From contig NZ_WQPN01000072.1 of NCBI RefSeq assembly GCF_018785315.1, positions 1 to 50,069 of the forward strand: a stretch of DNA of 50,069 nt, written 5' to 3'. This document shows positions 8,064 through 16,900 of this stretch, one piece after another. The translations under genes and the position numbers were made by a program. Under the pieces are notes generated by a model. That model did not search any database. It worked only from the letters and a program-made list of their open reading frames with translations, and was not told where the DNA came from. The stretch is from Clostridium sp. MCC353. Its GTDB lineage: Bacteria; Bacillota; Clostridia; Lachnospirales; Lachnospiraceae. Positions within the stretch are counted from its first letter, which is position 1. The number at the start of each line of letters is the position of its first letter.

Positions 8064-9074
8064 TTATTTTCCTCTATGTAAGCTTCTGCCAAAGCTGTTC
8101 AAATACATGCTGTATTCTGAATAAGGAACCAGAACTTCGATCTGTCCCGCAGCATAGCTGGCGATGCTGTACTGGTTGTATAAAAGCTTCATACCGCCGT
8201 CCACAACAACCCACTGTTCAATTCCCGCCTCTTTCACAGTTTCTTCCGTTGTATCATCAGGATGCTCTGCCGCGATCTGTTTTGCCGCATAATTGAGGAT
8301 CTTTTCACGGAGGGATTCCGGAGCGATTGCCATGCTGTCTAAGGTTACCGGTTCACCGGTAGCGGTGTCAAATGTCACCAGTGTCGTATTTGTCATGCCA
8401 TGGGCGCCGCCTGTATATTCATAGCCGGTCAGTTGGAAAGAGAGATATTGCTTCTCTACTGCTAAAGATTCATAGTTAAATGACATCTCATAAGAAACGC
8501 CGTTCTGACGTCCCGCCATATTATAATATTCCAGCGCAGACGCTTCGTAACCAGCTCTCGTCTCTTCCAGTTTATTCTTAATGTCGTTAAAATAACCGTT
8601 GATCTTGTTGGTCACATCAGGATTGCCCGCAATCGTAACAAGAGGAAGGGTCACATCATAATTCAGCGCAACCGCGCCGTCGGCCGCTTTTGTTTCCTTC
8701 TTATCCGTCTTGGACTTAACGTAAATGCCGAGCTGGTTTCGTTCATCAATTCTGCTTCCGTCAGCCGCCAACTGGAATCCTTCAACCACCTGGTTCGTAC
8801 TCATGGATCCGTCGGCACCTGTGAAATACCAGGTTCCATTGTCATTGATCCAGCCATACCTTATGTATCCGCTGGCGTCAAAATAATACCATTTCCCACC
8901 GATTTCCTTCCAGGAATTGGACGGGTAAGACTGGTCATCTTCCTGATACCACCAGCCATTGCTGTCTTTCTGCCACTGGCCTGCCAGCGCGGCTGTAGAT
9001 GATGATAATGTCAAAGCTGCTGCGAGCACTGCTGTTACCGCCCGTTTCGATATTCTTTTTTTATTTCCTCTCAT
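8064..9074 (-). CDS. Secreted cell-wall-binding-repeat protein with DUF4163/DUF3298-like domain
   Basis: About 336 residues from an ATG preceded by GGAGGAATAAGC. A longer frame from 9149 lacks this ribosome site. The N terminus is a basic stretch followed by a hydrophobic signal ending ALAG. Next come two or three choline-binding-type cell-wall repeats rich in Trp/Tyr/Gly (NGWWYQEDD, GKWYYFDASGYIRYGWI, GTWYFTGADGSM), about residues 32-100. The C-terminal half fits the DUF4163/DUF3298 (RsiV-like) fold: VTLPLVTI, GGAHGMTNTTLVTFDTATGEPV and IEVLVPYSEY. In RsiV the equivalent domain binds lysozyme. Whether this one does is unknown. The protein is predicted to sit on the outer surface. It stands alone between its own promoter and terminator. 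Confidence 0.85.
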   Translation of the reverse strand: MRGNKKRISKRAVTAVLAAALTLSSSTAALAGQWQKDSNGWWYQEDDQSYPSNSWKEIGGKWYYFDASGYIRYGWINDNGTWYFTGADGSMSTNQVVEGFQLAADGSRIDERNQLGIYVKSKTDKKETKAADGAVALNYDVTLPLVTIAGNPDVTNKINGYFNDIKNKLEETRAGYEASALEYYNMAGRQNGVSYEMSFNYESLAVEKQYLSFQLTGYEYTGGAHGMTNTTLVTFDTATGEPVTLDSMAIAPESLREKILNYAAKQIAAEHPDDTTEETVKEAGIEQWVVVDGGMKLLYNQYSIASYAAGQIEVLVPYSEYSMYLNSFGRSLHRGK

Positions 9075-9120
9075 GCTTATTCCTCCATTCGGTTCCAAAT
9101 GTCTTGCCGCTATATTCCCT

Positions 9121-9149
9121 ATTTTATCCCCTAATGGTGAATATTTCAA
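9121..9149 (-). promoter_or_regulatory. Promoter of the cell-wall-binding protein gene
   Basis: TTGAAA and TAAAAT on the minus strand with a 17-nt spacer, about 47 nt upstream of the chosen start codon. This supports the shorter reading frame. Confidence 0.6.
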
Positions 9150-9182
9150 CTTAATATTTCTTTACGGGCAGCGGGGCCGGGC

Positions 9183-10217
9183 TCATGCCTTTTCCGCGGT
9201 TAATCTCCTTTCAAATTCACCGATTGTACCGGATTTGGCCGCCAGCTTAATCCAACGTTTTAAAACACTCATATCCGTCTCATCGGCAATCCGTGACGCC
9301 AGTTCTTCCGGCACTTCCCCAAGATCCTGGAGAAAATCAATAATACATGATTTTATTGTTTCTAAGCTGCCTTCTTCCCGGCTCACCCGTCTCGTCTCCT
9401 GCACATCATATGCCTCAAAACTATCAAATAACATACTGATCCGCCTTTCTTTAATCAGATCCGTAAACTCGGCCACTTCGTCCTTTGGCACATTCAGTCT
9501 GTGCAGAAATGCCGCCACAATCGTGCTGATCAGCTTCAACAGATAATCTGGTGTATGGGATTCCAAGTGCTCGAAATACTCCGGAGGTATCCCCTCCAGT
9601 TCCTTAAAATCTTCCGAATTGCGCAGCTTGTTAATCAGCATGATCAAGGACAATTCATCGCCGAAATCAATGATCTCTTTATTAGTGTAATCATGTAACC
9701 GTACCACTTCATATACAAAATCAGGAATATAATCTTTAAATACATCCGCCAGATAGATCCGCTCGGAAAACCGTTTTGCTGCCGTCCACATGCCGGTTCC
9801 TTCGTAATATACAATAGGCAGGACTGGAGGATATTTAAAATCTCTGGTTTTCGTTATCCCCTCGGAAAACTTCTCCATCTCTTTTTCATAATCATTCCAG
9901 ATCATCACCATATAACGAAGAAGCTTCATGCACATCTCAAATGACACCACTGACTGGTGTTCGATCAGCGCGATAAAATAAAGCAAACTCCCATCCGCAA
10001 GCTCAATCTTATTCACCGTATCCGAATTGCGTTCTTCATCCCACAGGGACACGAAACGTTCGGAAATATTTGTAATCTGTTCCGGGGTAATGTTCTTTAA
10101 TATGTCCAATTTTACATAATCGCGCAGAAATTCGGCGCATAGGATGGGATCTTCGAACACCGCCTTGGCTCCCTGGTCATGGATTTCCCTGATTGTACTG
10201 TTTTTCATTTCTTTCAT
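9183..10217 (-). CDS. Rpn-family recombination-promoting nuclease / PDDEXK transposase-like protein
   Basis: A 344-residue protein of the Rpn / Transposase_31 type (PD-(D/E)XK nuclease fold). Visible signature parts are the N-terminal DQGAKAVFEDPILCAEFLRDYV, the catalytic-core segment SLLYFIALIEHQSVV (E-x-Q of the nuclease site), the conserved YPPVLPIVYYEGTGMW (residues about 147-162) and a long helical C terminus. Rpn proteins of Escherichia coli cleave DNA and promote RecA-independent recombination, and paralogues are numerous in Lachnospiraceae. It has its own promoter with an unusual palindromic operator. The GAGGAGAAAGAT ribosome site is good. Role in the cell is unknown; candidates include DNA uptake or defence. 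Confidence 0.82.
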   Translation of the reverse strand: MKEMKNSTIREIHDQGAKAVFEDPILCAEFLRDYVKLDILKNITPEQITNISERFVSLWDEERNSDTVNKIELADGSLLYFIALIEHQSVVSFEMCMKLLRYMVMIWNDYEKEMEKFSEGITKTRDFKYPPVLPIVYYEGTGMWTAAKRFSERIYLADVFKDYIPDFVYEVVRLHDYTNKEIIDFGDELSLIMLINKLRNSEDFKELEGIPPEYFEHLESHTPDYLLKLISTIVAAFLHRLNVPKDEVAEFTDLIKERRISMLFDSFEAYDVQETRRVSREEGSLETIKSCIIDFLQDLGEVPEELASRIADETDMSVLKRWIKLAAKSGTIGEFERRLTAEKA

Positions 10218-10247
10218 ATCTTTCTCCTCTCAATTCGAACGGATGAT

Positions 10248-10328
10248 AAGGTATAAAAGAAATATTTCTGATACCTTCATTATACCAGAGTCAGACAGGA
10301 GAATACAATCGTATTTCTTTCATACCTT
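10248..10328 (-). promoter_or_regulatory. Promoter and repeated ATACCTT operator of the Rpn gene
   Basis: Minus-strand -35 TTGTAT (10303-10308) and -10 TATAAT (10279-10284) with an 18-nt spacer. Just downstream, AAGGTAT (10248-10254) and ATACCTT (10271-10277) form a near-perfect dyad through AAGAAATATTTCT. The same half-site with flanking TTTCTTTC recurs upstream of the -35 (10313-10328). Repeats that bracket the promoter point to a repressor site. Confidence 0.55.
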
Positions 10329-10600
10329 ACCAAATTAGCAATCGTTCATTTAAAATGGGATCTTATGGCAGAAGCTGCCTTTGAATCCGGGTAAAAGTAG
10401 AATAACCACCCGGGAAAATGTAAAATAAGTATAGCAGTTAATTGAGGAGAAAACAACTGCTCGTATCATTTAATTTACCTTTTATTCAGAAGAAAAGGCT
10501 GTTTTTTATATTGAACGTGTTACATAGAATGTGTTACATAGAGCGTGAAGGCATTTTCAAAAATCCCTTGAGGTTTTACTGTAAATGACCTGGCCCTTTA
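10329..10600. other. Gene-free stretch between the Rpn promoter and the nan terminator
   Basis: No coding signal. It holds a small GCAGTT..AACTGC dyad near 10434-10460, and at 10543-10558 a copy of GCGTGAAGGCATTTTC that recurs within the palindrome at 10607-10624. Confidence 0.5.
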
Positions 10601-10646
10601 AAGTAAAGCGTGAAGGCATTTTCGAAAATGCCTTCATGCTTTACTT
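10601..10646 (-). terminator. Long palindrome ending the nan operon
   Basis: About 23-bp stem centred on TTCGAA, with arms AAGTAAAGCGTGAAGGCATT and its near-complement. It lies 15 nt beyond the rpiR stop. The T-run is poor, but stem strength and position favour a terminator or RNA-stabilising end. Confidence 0.6.
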
Positions 10647-10660
10647 TTCACGCTTTACTT

Positions 10661-11485
10661 TTACATCAAATCCCCTTTCCTCAACGCCTGCAGCGTACTG
10701 TCATGCAATGATTCCTTCACAAACTTATCCTGAGCCAGATAATAAGAATAACAGATATCCATCATCACCAAAACCGGAAACTGGGGCGATATCACATTCC
10801 CATGGTTCAAATGGACCAGGGAAGGAAGCAGCACCACTTCATCGCAGATTTCCTCAAACTCCATTTTATTTTTCGCGGTAAAAATCACCGTCTTGGCCCC
10901 TCTTTTATGGGCTTCCCTCAGAAGGAACAGGATCTCTTCTTTATCGCCGCTGAGGCTGATTCCGATTACCAGGCAGCTTTGATCCTGAAATACGGCCCTC
11001 ATTTTCATCACATCGCTGTGATCCATGGAGTTGATGTCCACGCCGATTCTCATAAAGCGCAGCTCCGTTTCCCTTGCGGCCAGGCCGGAACTGCCCAGGC
11101 CGCAGACGAACACCCGGCTGGCTTTGGCCATGTAGCGGCAAATGCGCTCAATCTGCTTTTCGTCCACCAGATTATACGTTTTATTTAGCAGTTCCTGGTA
11201 AGCATTCAGCACGGTTCTCGTGTTTCCCGTCATGGAGTCCCGTTTCTCCACAAAATTTTCTTCGTACTGATAGATGAACTCCCGGTAGCCCCTGTAACCG
11301 CATTTTTTGGCGAAACGGGATAAAGAGGCCTCGGAAACGAATAAACGCTTGGATATCTCTTTTGCGGAAAAATCTATCCGCTCCCGGTTATAAATAAAAA
11401 AATCCGCTATATTCTTCTCCACTGTGGTGAAATTGTCATAGTTCGATTCTATAATTGGTATTACCGATTTCAGGTATTCCATCAT
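10661..11485 (-). CDS. MurR/RpiR-family transcriptional regulator (sialic acid operon)
   Basis: A 274-residue regulator. The N-terminal RpiR helix-turn-helix (about 1-77) includes FTTVEKNIADFFIYN and FVSEASLSRFAKKCGYRGY. The C-terminal SIS sugar-phosphate-binding domain (about 108-240) includes VFVCGLGSSGLAARE and VIGISLSGDKEE. NanR regulators of this family bind N-acetylmannosamine-6-phosphate in several Gram-positives, so it probably controls the operon it closes. GGAGG lies 2 nt from the first ATG and 5 nt from a second one at 11482, and the second may be used. It is 29 nt after nanK. Confidence 0.88.
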   Translation of the reverse strand: MMEYLKSVIPIIESNYDNFTTVEKNIADFFIYNRERIDFSAKEISKRLFVSEASLSRFAKKCGYRGYREFIYQYEENFVEKRDSMTGNTRTVLNAYQELLNKTYNLVDEKQIERICRYMAKASRVFVCGLGSSGLAARETELRFMRIGVDINSMDHSDVMKMRAVFQDQSCLVIGISLSGDKEEILFLLREAHKRGAKTVIFTAKNKMEFEEICDEVVLLPSLVHLNHGNVISPQFPVLVMMDICYSYYLAQDKFVKESLHDSTLQALRKGDLM

Positions 11486-11514
11486 TTCCTCCGTTCCCTG
11501 CTCCGCCGGGGAAT

Positions 11515-12402
11515 CTAAATTTCTCTTCTGCTCTTAAAATGATAGTATGCGCCTATCATTCCCGCGTCATTTTGGTACTGCGCAAAGGCCAGCTTCGTCT
11601 TCTCGCGGATACTGGATACCAGATAACGGGTCAGGGCGGATTCCAGCCGGTCTTTTAAATATTCCTCCTGGGCCATGATCCCGCCGCCCAGCACAACCAC
11701 TTGGGGATTTATCACATAGCAGATATTGGCAATCCCTTTCCCCAGAGTGCCGCACATCTCGTCAATGGCCTGGATGCAGATTTCGTCCCCCTGTTTTGCG
11801 GCTTCGAAGATGCGGTGGCCGTTCCATTCCCGATCCTGTGCGCCTTTCCTTTCATTTACCTTTTTGGAAAGAACGCTGGCGGCTCCAAGGGTCTGGAAAT
11901 CGCTTCCGTCCATCTTCATATACCCCACCTCACAGGCGCTGTTGCTCCATCCGTGAAACACCTGTCCGTCAATCAGGATACACCCTCCGATCCCGGTTCC
12001 GATGGTCAGGCACAGAGCCACTTTGGCCCCTTTTGCCGCACCTGATGTGCCTTCCGCCAGCCCGGCGCAGTTCACATCATTTTCCACTTCACAGGGAATA
12101 TGAAACCGCTGCTCCATCCACTCTTTGATCCGCGTCCCGGCATAGTCCGGGATCAGCGGAGCGGCGTAGAAAATCTCGCCTTTTTCCACATCCACCATTC
12201 CAGCCGTGGAAACGCAGATTCCGGCCAATTCCCGGCCGTTTTGGTAAGACTCCACCAGCTTTATGATCGTATCCAGAATATGAGGCCCTCCCTTCCAGGC
12301 TTCCGTCGGGGTCTTCCCCTTGATCTGGAATTCCTCATTTTCCCCTATAATTCCGTGTTTTATCTCCGTTCCTCCGATATCAATGCATACATATTGTTTC
12401 AT
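11515..12402 (-). CDS. nanK: ROK-family N-acetylmannosamine kinase
   Basis: A 295-residue ROK kinase, assigned to ManNAc phosphorylation from operon context. It has the ATP motif DIGGTEIKHGIIG at the N terminus, the catalytic region VENDVNCAGLAEG, and TIGTGIGGCILIDG. The canonical ROK zinc motif (CxCGxxGCxE) is absent: after ACEVGYMKMDG the sequence passes straight to TLGAASVLSKKV. Such zinc-less ROK kinases are known among Gram-positive sugar kinases. Product ManNAc-6-phosphate is the substrate of NanE at the head of the operon. A stable hairpin separates it from nanQ. Glucokinase-like activity remains an alternative. Confidence 0.85.
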   Translation of the reverse strand: MKQYVCIDIGGTEIKHGIIGENEEFQIKGKTPTEAWKGGPHILDTIIKLVESYQNGRELAGICVSTAGMVDVEKGEIFYAAPLIPDYAGTRIKEWMEQRFHIPCEVENDVNCAGLAEGTSGAAKGAKVALCLTIGTGIGGCILIDGQVFHGWSNSACEVGYMKMDGSDFQTLGAASVLSKKVNERKGAQDREWNGHRIFEAAKQGDEICIQAIDEMCGTLGKGIANICYVINPQVVVLGGGIMAQEEYLKDRLESALTRYLVSSIREKTKLAFAQYQNDAGMIGAYYHFKSRREI

Positions 12403-12432
12403 CCGGCCGCCGCCCTCCTGTCATTCCGCCGC

Positions 12433-12464
12433 AAAAGGCAAACCTTCCCCTCGGTTTGCCTTTT
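12433..12464 (-). other. Intercistronic hairpin between nanQ and nanK
   Basis: Arms AAAAGGCAAACC and GGTTTGCCTTTT with an 8-nt loop. On the minus strand only four T follow, so it may be a partial terminator or an mRNA processing/stability element lowering nanK-rpiR expression relative to upstream genes. Confidence 0.55.
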
Positions 12465-12478
12465 GTCATGTTCACCTG

Positions 12479-12934
12479 TTACTGTTCAATTCTCACTTTA
12501 AATATAGCTTTTTTGATCCGCTCCGGTTTCTGTACCTGAACCGCGGTTCTGTGGCCGTCGTCCGGGTAACAGATCAGAAAATCATTTTTTGTCAAAACTA
12601 CATGGCAGTTGGGCAGGCCGTCCATCGGAAGGAAATCATCTGCATCCACAAACTCTTTCTGATCCATGTTCTGTATAAAGTTTAAATCAATCTGTTCCTG
12701 TCCGTCAAGCATATAATGGACATCCAGATAATATTTATGCGCTTCCCAAAAACGGTTTTCCGGCGCAGTCGTTTCATATTCCACAATATTTACAAACAAC
12801 CGGTCCCCGTCGATGGGGTAGCTGCCTTTTTCATAGGACGCTAGATCGTGGTTCTTTGCATATTCAAAACATTTCTGCAGACACTCCGGCAAAAAATCAT
12901 AGGTTTCTTTTTGATTACTGTTTCCAAATATCAT
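12479..12934 (-). CDS. nanQ: YhcH/YjgK/YiaL-family sialic acid anomerase
   Basis: A 151-residue cupin-like protein of the YhcH family. The E. coli member NanQ speeds conversion of alpha- to beta-N-acetylneuraminate, and other members sit in sugar-acid operons. Recognisable features are an acidic metal-binding core (EAHKYYLDVHYMLDGQEQID), the CYPDDGHRTAVQ segment with metal-ligand His, and a C-terminal beta strand KAIFKVRIEQ. It sits between the symporter (11 nt away) and nanK. Confidence 0.85.
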   Translation of the reverse strand: MIFGNSNQKETYDFLPECLQKCFEYAKNHDLASYEKGSYPIDGDRLFVNIVEYETTAPENRFWEAHKYYLDVHYMLDGQEQIDLNFIQNMDQKEFVDADDFLPMDGLPNCHVVLTKNDFLICYPDDGHRTAVQVQKPERIKKAIFKVRIEQ

Positions 12935-12945
12935 GCCTGACCTCC

Positions 12946-14448
12946 TTAATTATGGTAAACCGTGGAATCTGCAGCTGGCTTGGATGTGTCTCCCGTCATT
13001 TTTCTGGAAATGATGCTGACCGGAATTCCAACCACCAGCGAAATGGTGATGGAAATGATGGAATAAGACCAGATGGAAACGTCCGCTGCCGGAACCAGGT
13101 ATTTAATGGCAATCATAACAACTGCCGCCACTGCAAACGCCACATAAGCGCCGATGGAATTTGCGACTTTAGTAAATGTCCCCAAAGCGAAGGTTCCGCC
13201 CAGAACTCCGAGAACCAGTCCCATGAATCCGTTAAACCATTCATATGCCGACTTGATCTCTCCATTTGCCAGCACCATGGACACTAAGATAGCGACGATG
13301 CCAACGCCTAATGACACATACTGGGCAATCCTGGTCTGGAGCTCAAAACTCATATCCTTTTTGGACAGACGCTCCTGGATATCCAGCGTCCAGCTTGTCG
13401 CCACAGAATTCAGTCCTGTGGACAGGGTGGACTGGGACGCCGCGTAAATGGCCGCAAGGAGCAGGCCGGTAATGCCTACAGGCAGTTCATATGCGATATA
13501 GGATGCGAAAATCTGATCCTGCTGGGCTGCCGGCGGAAGCGCATTCTGGTTGTAGAATACGAAAAGTCCCGTTCCGATTAAGTAGAATACGGTTGCGATG
13601 AAAATGGACAGCGCGCCGTTTGTCAGCATCATTTTATTCAGTTTCTTCATGTCCGTTGTGGTGGTGAAACGCTGTACGATATCCTGGCTGGATACGTAGG
13701 AAGAACAGGTATTTAAACCAGCTCCCACGATCAGCAGGAATACGCTGTCTTTCAAAATGTTCGGATTAAAAATTGGCTGGTCCGGAGCCAGGAATTTTCC
13801 CTGCCCCATGGTACTGAAAATTTCACCAAAACCGCCGTCGATTCCATGAGCCAGATAAAACAGGGCAAAGGTCACGCCCACCAAAAGCACGCTTCCCTGG
13901 ATGAAATCCGTCCATAACACGGATTTAAGACCGCCTGTATAGGAATAAATGATGGCAATCACGCCCATGGCGATGATTAAAATGTTCACGTTAATGCCTG
14001 TCAGCTTGGAAAGCACCATGGACGGCAGGTACATAATGATGGACATACGGCCGATCTGGTATACGATAAACATGACTGCGCCCAGAACCCGGAGCCCTTT
14101 GCTGTTAAATCTGATTTCAAGATAATGGTATGCCGTATCGATATCCAATTTGCTGTAGATCGGCAGAAAGAATCTGATTGTGATTGGAATCGCAACCAGC
14201 ATTCCAAGCTGCGCAAACCACATGATCCATGTACCGGCATATGAGTTTCCCGCCAGAGACAGGAATGAAATAGGGCTTAAAAGGGTTGCGAAAATAGATA
14301 CGGATGTAACCCACCACGGTATCGTCCCGTCGCCCTTGAAAAACTCCTTGCCTTTCATCTCTTTTTTTGAGAAATAAAGGCCTGCAAACAACACCGCTCC
14401 CAAATATACAACCAGAATGATTAAATCAATTGTTGTAAACCCTTGCAT
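12946..14448 (-). CDS. Sodium:solute symporter (SSS family), probable sialic acid transporter
   Basis: A 500-residue membrane protein with about 13 hydrophobic segments. It has the SSS-family N-terminal signature LIILVVYLGAVLFAGLYFSKK, the substrate/sodium region WWVTSVSIFATLLSPISFLSLAGN, and YSYTGGLKSVLWTDFIQG, typical of the family. Placement between nanA and nanQ makes it the Neu5Ac (or related sialic acid) importer, analogous to SiaT/NanT of the SSS type. It lies 34 nt after nanA. The C terminus is short and hydrophilic. Confidence 0.88.
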   Translation of the reverse strand: MQGFTTIDLIILVVYLGAVLFAGLYFSKKEMKGKEFFKGDGTIPWWVTSVSIFATLLSPISFLSLAGNSYAGTWIMWFAQLGMLVAIPITIRFFLPIYSKLDIDTAYHYLEIRFNSKGLRVLGAVMFIVYQIGRMSIIMYLPSMVLSKLTGINVNILIIAMGVIAIIYSYTGGLKSVLWTDFIQGSVLLVGVTFALFYLAHGIDGGFGEIFSTMGQGKFLAPDQPIFNPNILKDSVFLLIVGAGLNTCSSYVSSQDIVQRFTTTTDMKKLNKMMLTNGALSIFIATVFYLIGTGLFVFYNQNALPPAAQQDQIFASYIAYELPVGITGLLLAAIYAASQSTLSTGLNSVATSWTLDIQERLSKKDMSFELQTRIAQYVSLGVGIVAILVSMVLANGEIKSAYEWFNGFMGLVLGVLGGTFALGTFTKVANSIGAYVAFAVAAVVMIAIKYLVPAADVSIWSYSIISITISLVVGIPVSIISRKMTGDTSKPAADSTVYHN

Positions 14449-14482
14449 ATACGTTCTCCTTCCTAATTAACCGTTTGTGCAA

Positions 14483-15400
14483 TCAGCAGTATGTTTTTAC
14501 CGCTTCTTTAACCATCTGCGCTGCTTCTTTGGCAATTGCCAAATCGGATTCGATTAACTGGGGCAGCGGCTCACGCACTCCGCCTAAATCCAGATTTTCG
14601 TTGATTCTCAGCATTTCCTTAATCACCCCGTACATATTTCCGTGGCAGGAGCACATTTTGTAAATGATATCGTTGGCCGCGTACTGAACCTTCATGGCTT
14701 CTTCCATACGCCCTTCTTTCACCAGTTCGTCCATCTTTAAGAACAGTTCCGGCATAACCCCGTATGTTCCGCCGATTCCCGCTTCCGCGCCGATCACGCG
14801 GCCGCTGATGAACTGCTCGTCCGGCCCGTTGAAAATGATGTAGTCATCTCCGCCTGACAGTTTAAACATCTGGATATCCTGAACCGGCATGGATGAGTTT
14901 TTCACGCCGATCACTCTCGGGTTCTTTCTCATTTCCGCAAATAATCCCTGGGTCAGGGCAACGCCTGCAAGCTGGGGAATGTTGTAGATGATGAAATCCG
15001 TGTTGGGAGCCGCGGCGCTCATGGCGTTCCAATATTCCGCGATGGCGTATTCAGGCAGGTGGAAATAGATTGGCGGAATGGCTGCGATAGCGTCAACGCC
15101 CAGGCTTTCCGCATGTTTTGCCAGTTCCACGCTGTCTTTTGTGTTGTTGCATGCCACATGGGCGATTACAGTCAGTTTGCCCTTGGCAACAGCCATAACA
15201 TTTTCCAGTGTCACTTTTCTGTCCTCTACGCTCTGGTAGATGCATTCTCCTGAAGAACCGTTGACATATACGCCTTTCACTCCTTTTCGGATGTGATATT
15301 CGGTCAATGCTCTCACTCTCTCAGGGCTTACATTGCCCTCCTCATCGTAACATGCGTAAAATGCCGGAATAACACCCTTATACTTTTCTAAATTTGCCAT
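14483..15400 (-). CDS. nanA: N-acetylneuraminate lyase (DapA/NAL family)
   Basis: A TIM-barrel class I aldolase of about 305 residues that splits N-acetylneuraminate into ManNAc and pyruvate. The Schiff-base lysine is Lys167 in RVIGVKNSS and the catalytic tyrosine Tyr139 in FIIYNIPQLAG. The GSSGE pyruvate-binding motif is at about 48-52. The start at 15400 follows AAAGGGGAAGAATT, whereas a further 9 codons upstream lack a ribosome site. The substrate assignment rests on neighbours nanE, nanK and nanQ. Confidence 0.9.
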   Translation of the reverse strand: MANLEKYKGVIPAFYACYDEEGNVSPERVRALTEYHIRKGVKGVYVNGSSGECIYQSVEDRKVTLENVMAVAKGKLTVIAHVACNNTKDSVELAKHAESLGVDAIAAIPPIYFHLPEYAIAEYWNAMSAAAPNTDFIIYNIPQLAGVALTQGLFAEMRKNPRVIGVKNSSMPVQDIQMFKLSGGDDYIIFNGPDEQFISGRVIGAEAGIGGTYGVMPELFLKMDELVKEGRMEEAMKVQYAANDIIYKMCSCHGNMYGVIKEMLRINENLDLGGVREPLPQLIESDLAIAKEAAQMVKEAVKTYC

Positions 15401-15454
15401 AATTCTTCCCCTTTCAAAATCTCTCATTTTCTATTGTTTACGTGTGCAGTTCCC

Positions 15455-16141
15455 CTAATCCAAAACTTCTGCAAATGATTTGGTAATCAGCTGGGGCCTG
15501 GTGATGATGGAACCGACCACTACGCTGAACGCGCCAAGTTCAATTACCCGTTTTGCCTTCTGAGGGGTGTTGATATTGCCTTCTGCGATCACAAGATGCT
15601 CCGTTTCTGCCACAATTTTCCGTATGATTTCGAAGTCATTTGCTTCAATCTTCATGCCCCGGCTTTGATCCGTATATCCCACAAGCGTGGTGCCGATAAA
15701 GTCGAAGCCTAGCTGGTCTGCGTGAAGCGCTTCCTCTACGGTTGAACAGTCTGCCATTAAAAGCTGGTCCGGATATTTGTTTCTGATCTCTTCATAAAAC
15801 TGATCCAGAGTTTTGCCGCCCGGCCTCAAATCCTGGGTGGCGTCAAGAGCAATGATCTCCGGCTTTACTTCCATCAGCTCGTCTATTTCTTTCATAGTAG
15901 GTGTGATGTATACTTTGCTGTCTTCATAATCCCGTTTGACGATTCCTATAATAGGAAGGTCTACCTGGGTCTGAATCTCAGCGATGTCCTCTTTTGTGTT
16001 AGCCCTGATTCCGTAAGCGCCGCCTTCCTTTGCCGCCAGCGCCATGCGGCCCATGATGAAAGATGAATGCAGCGGCTCGTGAGCCAGCGCCTGACAGGAT
16101 ACGATTAGTTTCCCTTTTAGTTTTTCTATCTTTTCGTTCAT
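15455..16141 (-). CDS. nanE: N-acetylmannosamine-6-phosphate 2-epimerase
   Basis: A 228-residue TIM-barrel epimerase converting ManNAc-6-P to GlcNAc-6-P. Family features: [15 protein letters not shown] at the N terminus, [19 protein letters not shown] with the catalytic lysine, [16 protein letters not shown], and GSIITRP near the C terminus. It is the first gene of the operon, with AGGAGG 8 nt before the ATG. No nagA/nagB follows, so GlcNAc-6-P must enter central metabolism through genes elsewhere. Confidence 0.93.
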   Translation of the reverse strand: MNEKIEKLKGKLIVSCQALAHEPLHSSFIMGRMALAAKEGGAYGIRANTKEDIAEIQTQVDLPIIGIVKRDYEDSKVYITPTMKEIDELMEVKPEIIALDATQDLRPGGKTLDQFYEEIRNKYPDQLLMADCSTVEEALHADQLGFDFIGTTLVGYTDQSRGMKIEANDFEIIRKIVAETEHLVIAEGNINTPQKAKRVIELGAFSVVVGSIITRPQLITKSFAEVLD

Positions 16142-16171
16142 GTGTTACACCTCCTCTGTGCTTGTGGTCAC

Positions 16172-16199
16172 AGTATAGCAGATGTGATTTTATTTTCAA
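16172..16199 (-). promoter_or_regulatory. Promoter of the nan operon
   Basis: Minus-strand TTGAAA (16194-16199) and TATACT (16172-16177) with a 16-nt spacer, about 30 nt upstream of nanE. Confidence 0.65.
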
Positions 16200-16321
16200 T
16201 AGGATGTGAATGGATGGAAAGTAATTTCAAATTTTTCGATGGGATGGGGGCATAATAACGGTTTTTGCGAAATGTTTTTGGGGATTTTGCACAATTAAGT
16301 GAAGGAATTTACATTAAATTT

Positions 16322-16339
16322 ATTGGCGGAAGTTACGCC
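16322..16339 (+). repeat. Copy B of the ATTGGCGGAAGTAACGCC repeat
   Basis: The core ATTGGCGGAAGTTACGCC differs by one base from copy A and is followed, as in the other copies, by a G-rich tract (to about 16375). Here it lies in the intergenic region upstream of nanE at the edge of the mobile-element remnant. Confidence 0.55.
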
Positions 16340-16900
16340 GTGAAGAAGGGGACGCCGGGGGTGCGGGGCTTGGAAGAATGGAACCGGGATCGGTTTTTTG
16401 TTAAAAGATTTTATAGAAGGAGAAGATAAAAAATTAGTTAAACAGGTTTGATATATTCTCCGTCAAACAATTTGCGCTCTACCATAGCCATAAAACAGTC
16501 GTCTCTAACAGTCTATTCTTTGTTCCAAAAACGGTTGTTGGATACTGAAACCCAAACTCCGGAAAAGAATTCAGCGGGGGCTTTTTCATCACCCCTAACT
16601 AGGTGGCTGCGCGTCCTGCCGGGCTCTGTGAGCAAGCCGGTCAAACCTCTCGTTTTCAGTGCCCGAAAGGGCGCGTATCCGCTTCACTTGTGAAGCGTTC
16701 GCAAGGCATCGAAAGCGGCCTTTGTCGAGGGATTGGGGGGAGCCCCCAACAAGCGGTTTGAACAGTTTAGCATAGCGGAAATGGGAAAACGCATAACAGT
16801 ATGTACCGTTGTGCCCTGCTTGCCACGATTGAAAACAACAAAATGGGCAGTACGTCTTTTACCAAGAAGGCGCATGATATAAATGCAATAGCCAATAGCG
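16340..16900 (+). other. ICE remnant with oriT-like hairpins
   Basis: No convincing gene. Between 16600 and 16760 three clean hairpins follow each other: GCCCGAAAGGGC (16661-16672), CGCTTCACTTGTGAAGCG (16680-16697) and TTGGGGGGAGCCCCCAA (16733-16749). The third leads into ACAAGCGGTTTGAACAG. Such consecutive dyads next to conserved GC-rich DNA are typical of transfer origins or mobilisation regions of clostridial ICEs. No relaxase gene is present, so this is a remnant. Open frames across it (for example 16448-16693) lack ribosome sites and appear non-coding. Confidence 0.45.

Noticed and set aside
16448-16693. 81-codon plus-strand open frame in the ICE remnant
   Set aside because: It runs through the three hairpins, has no ribosome site and no domain. 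The DNA structure explains its conservation-like look better.
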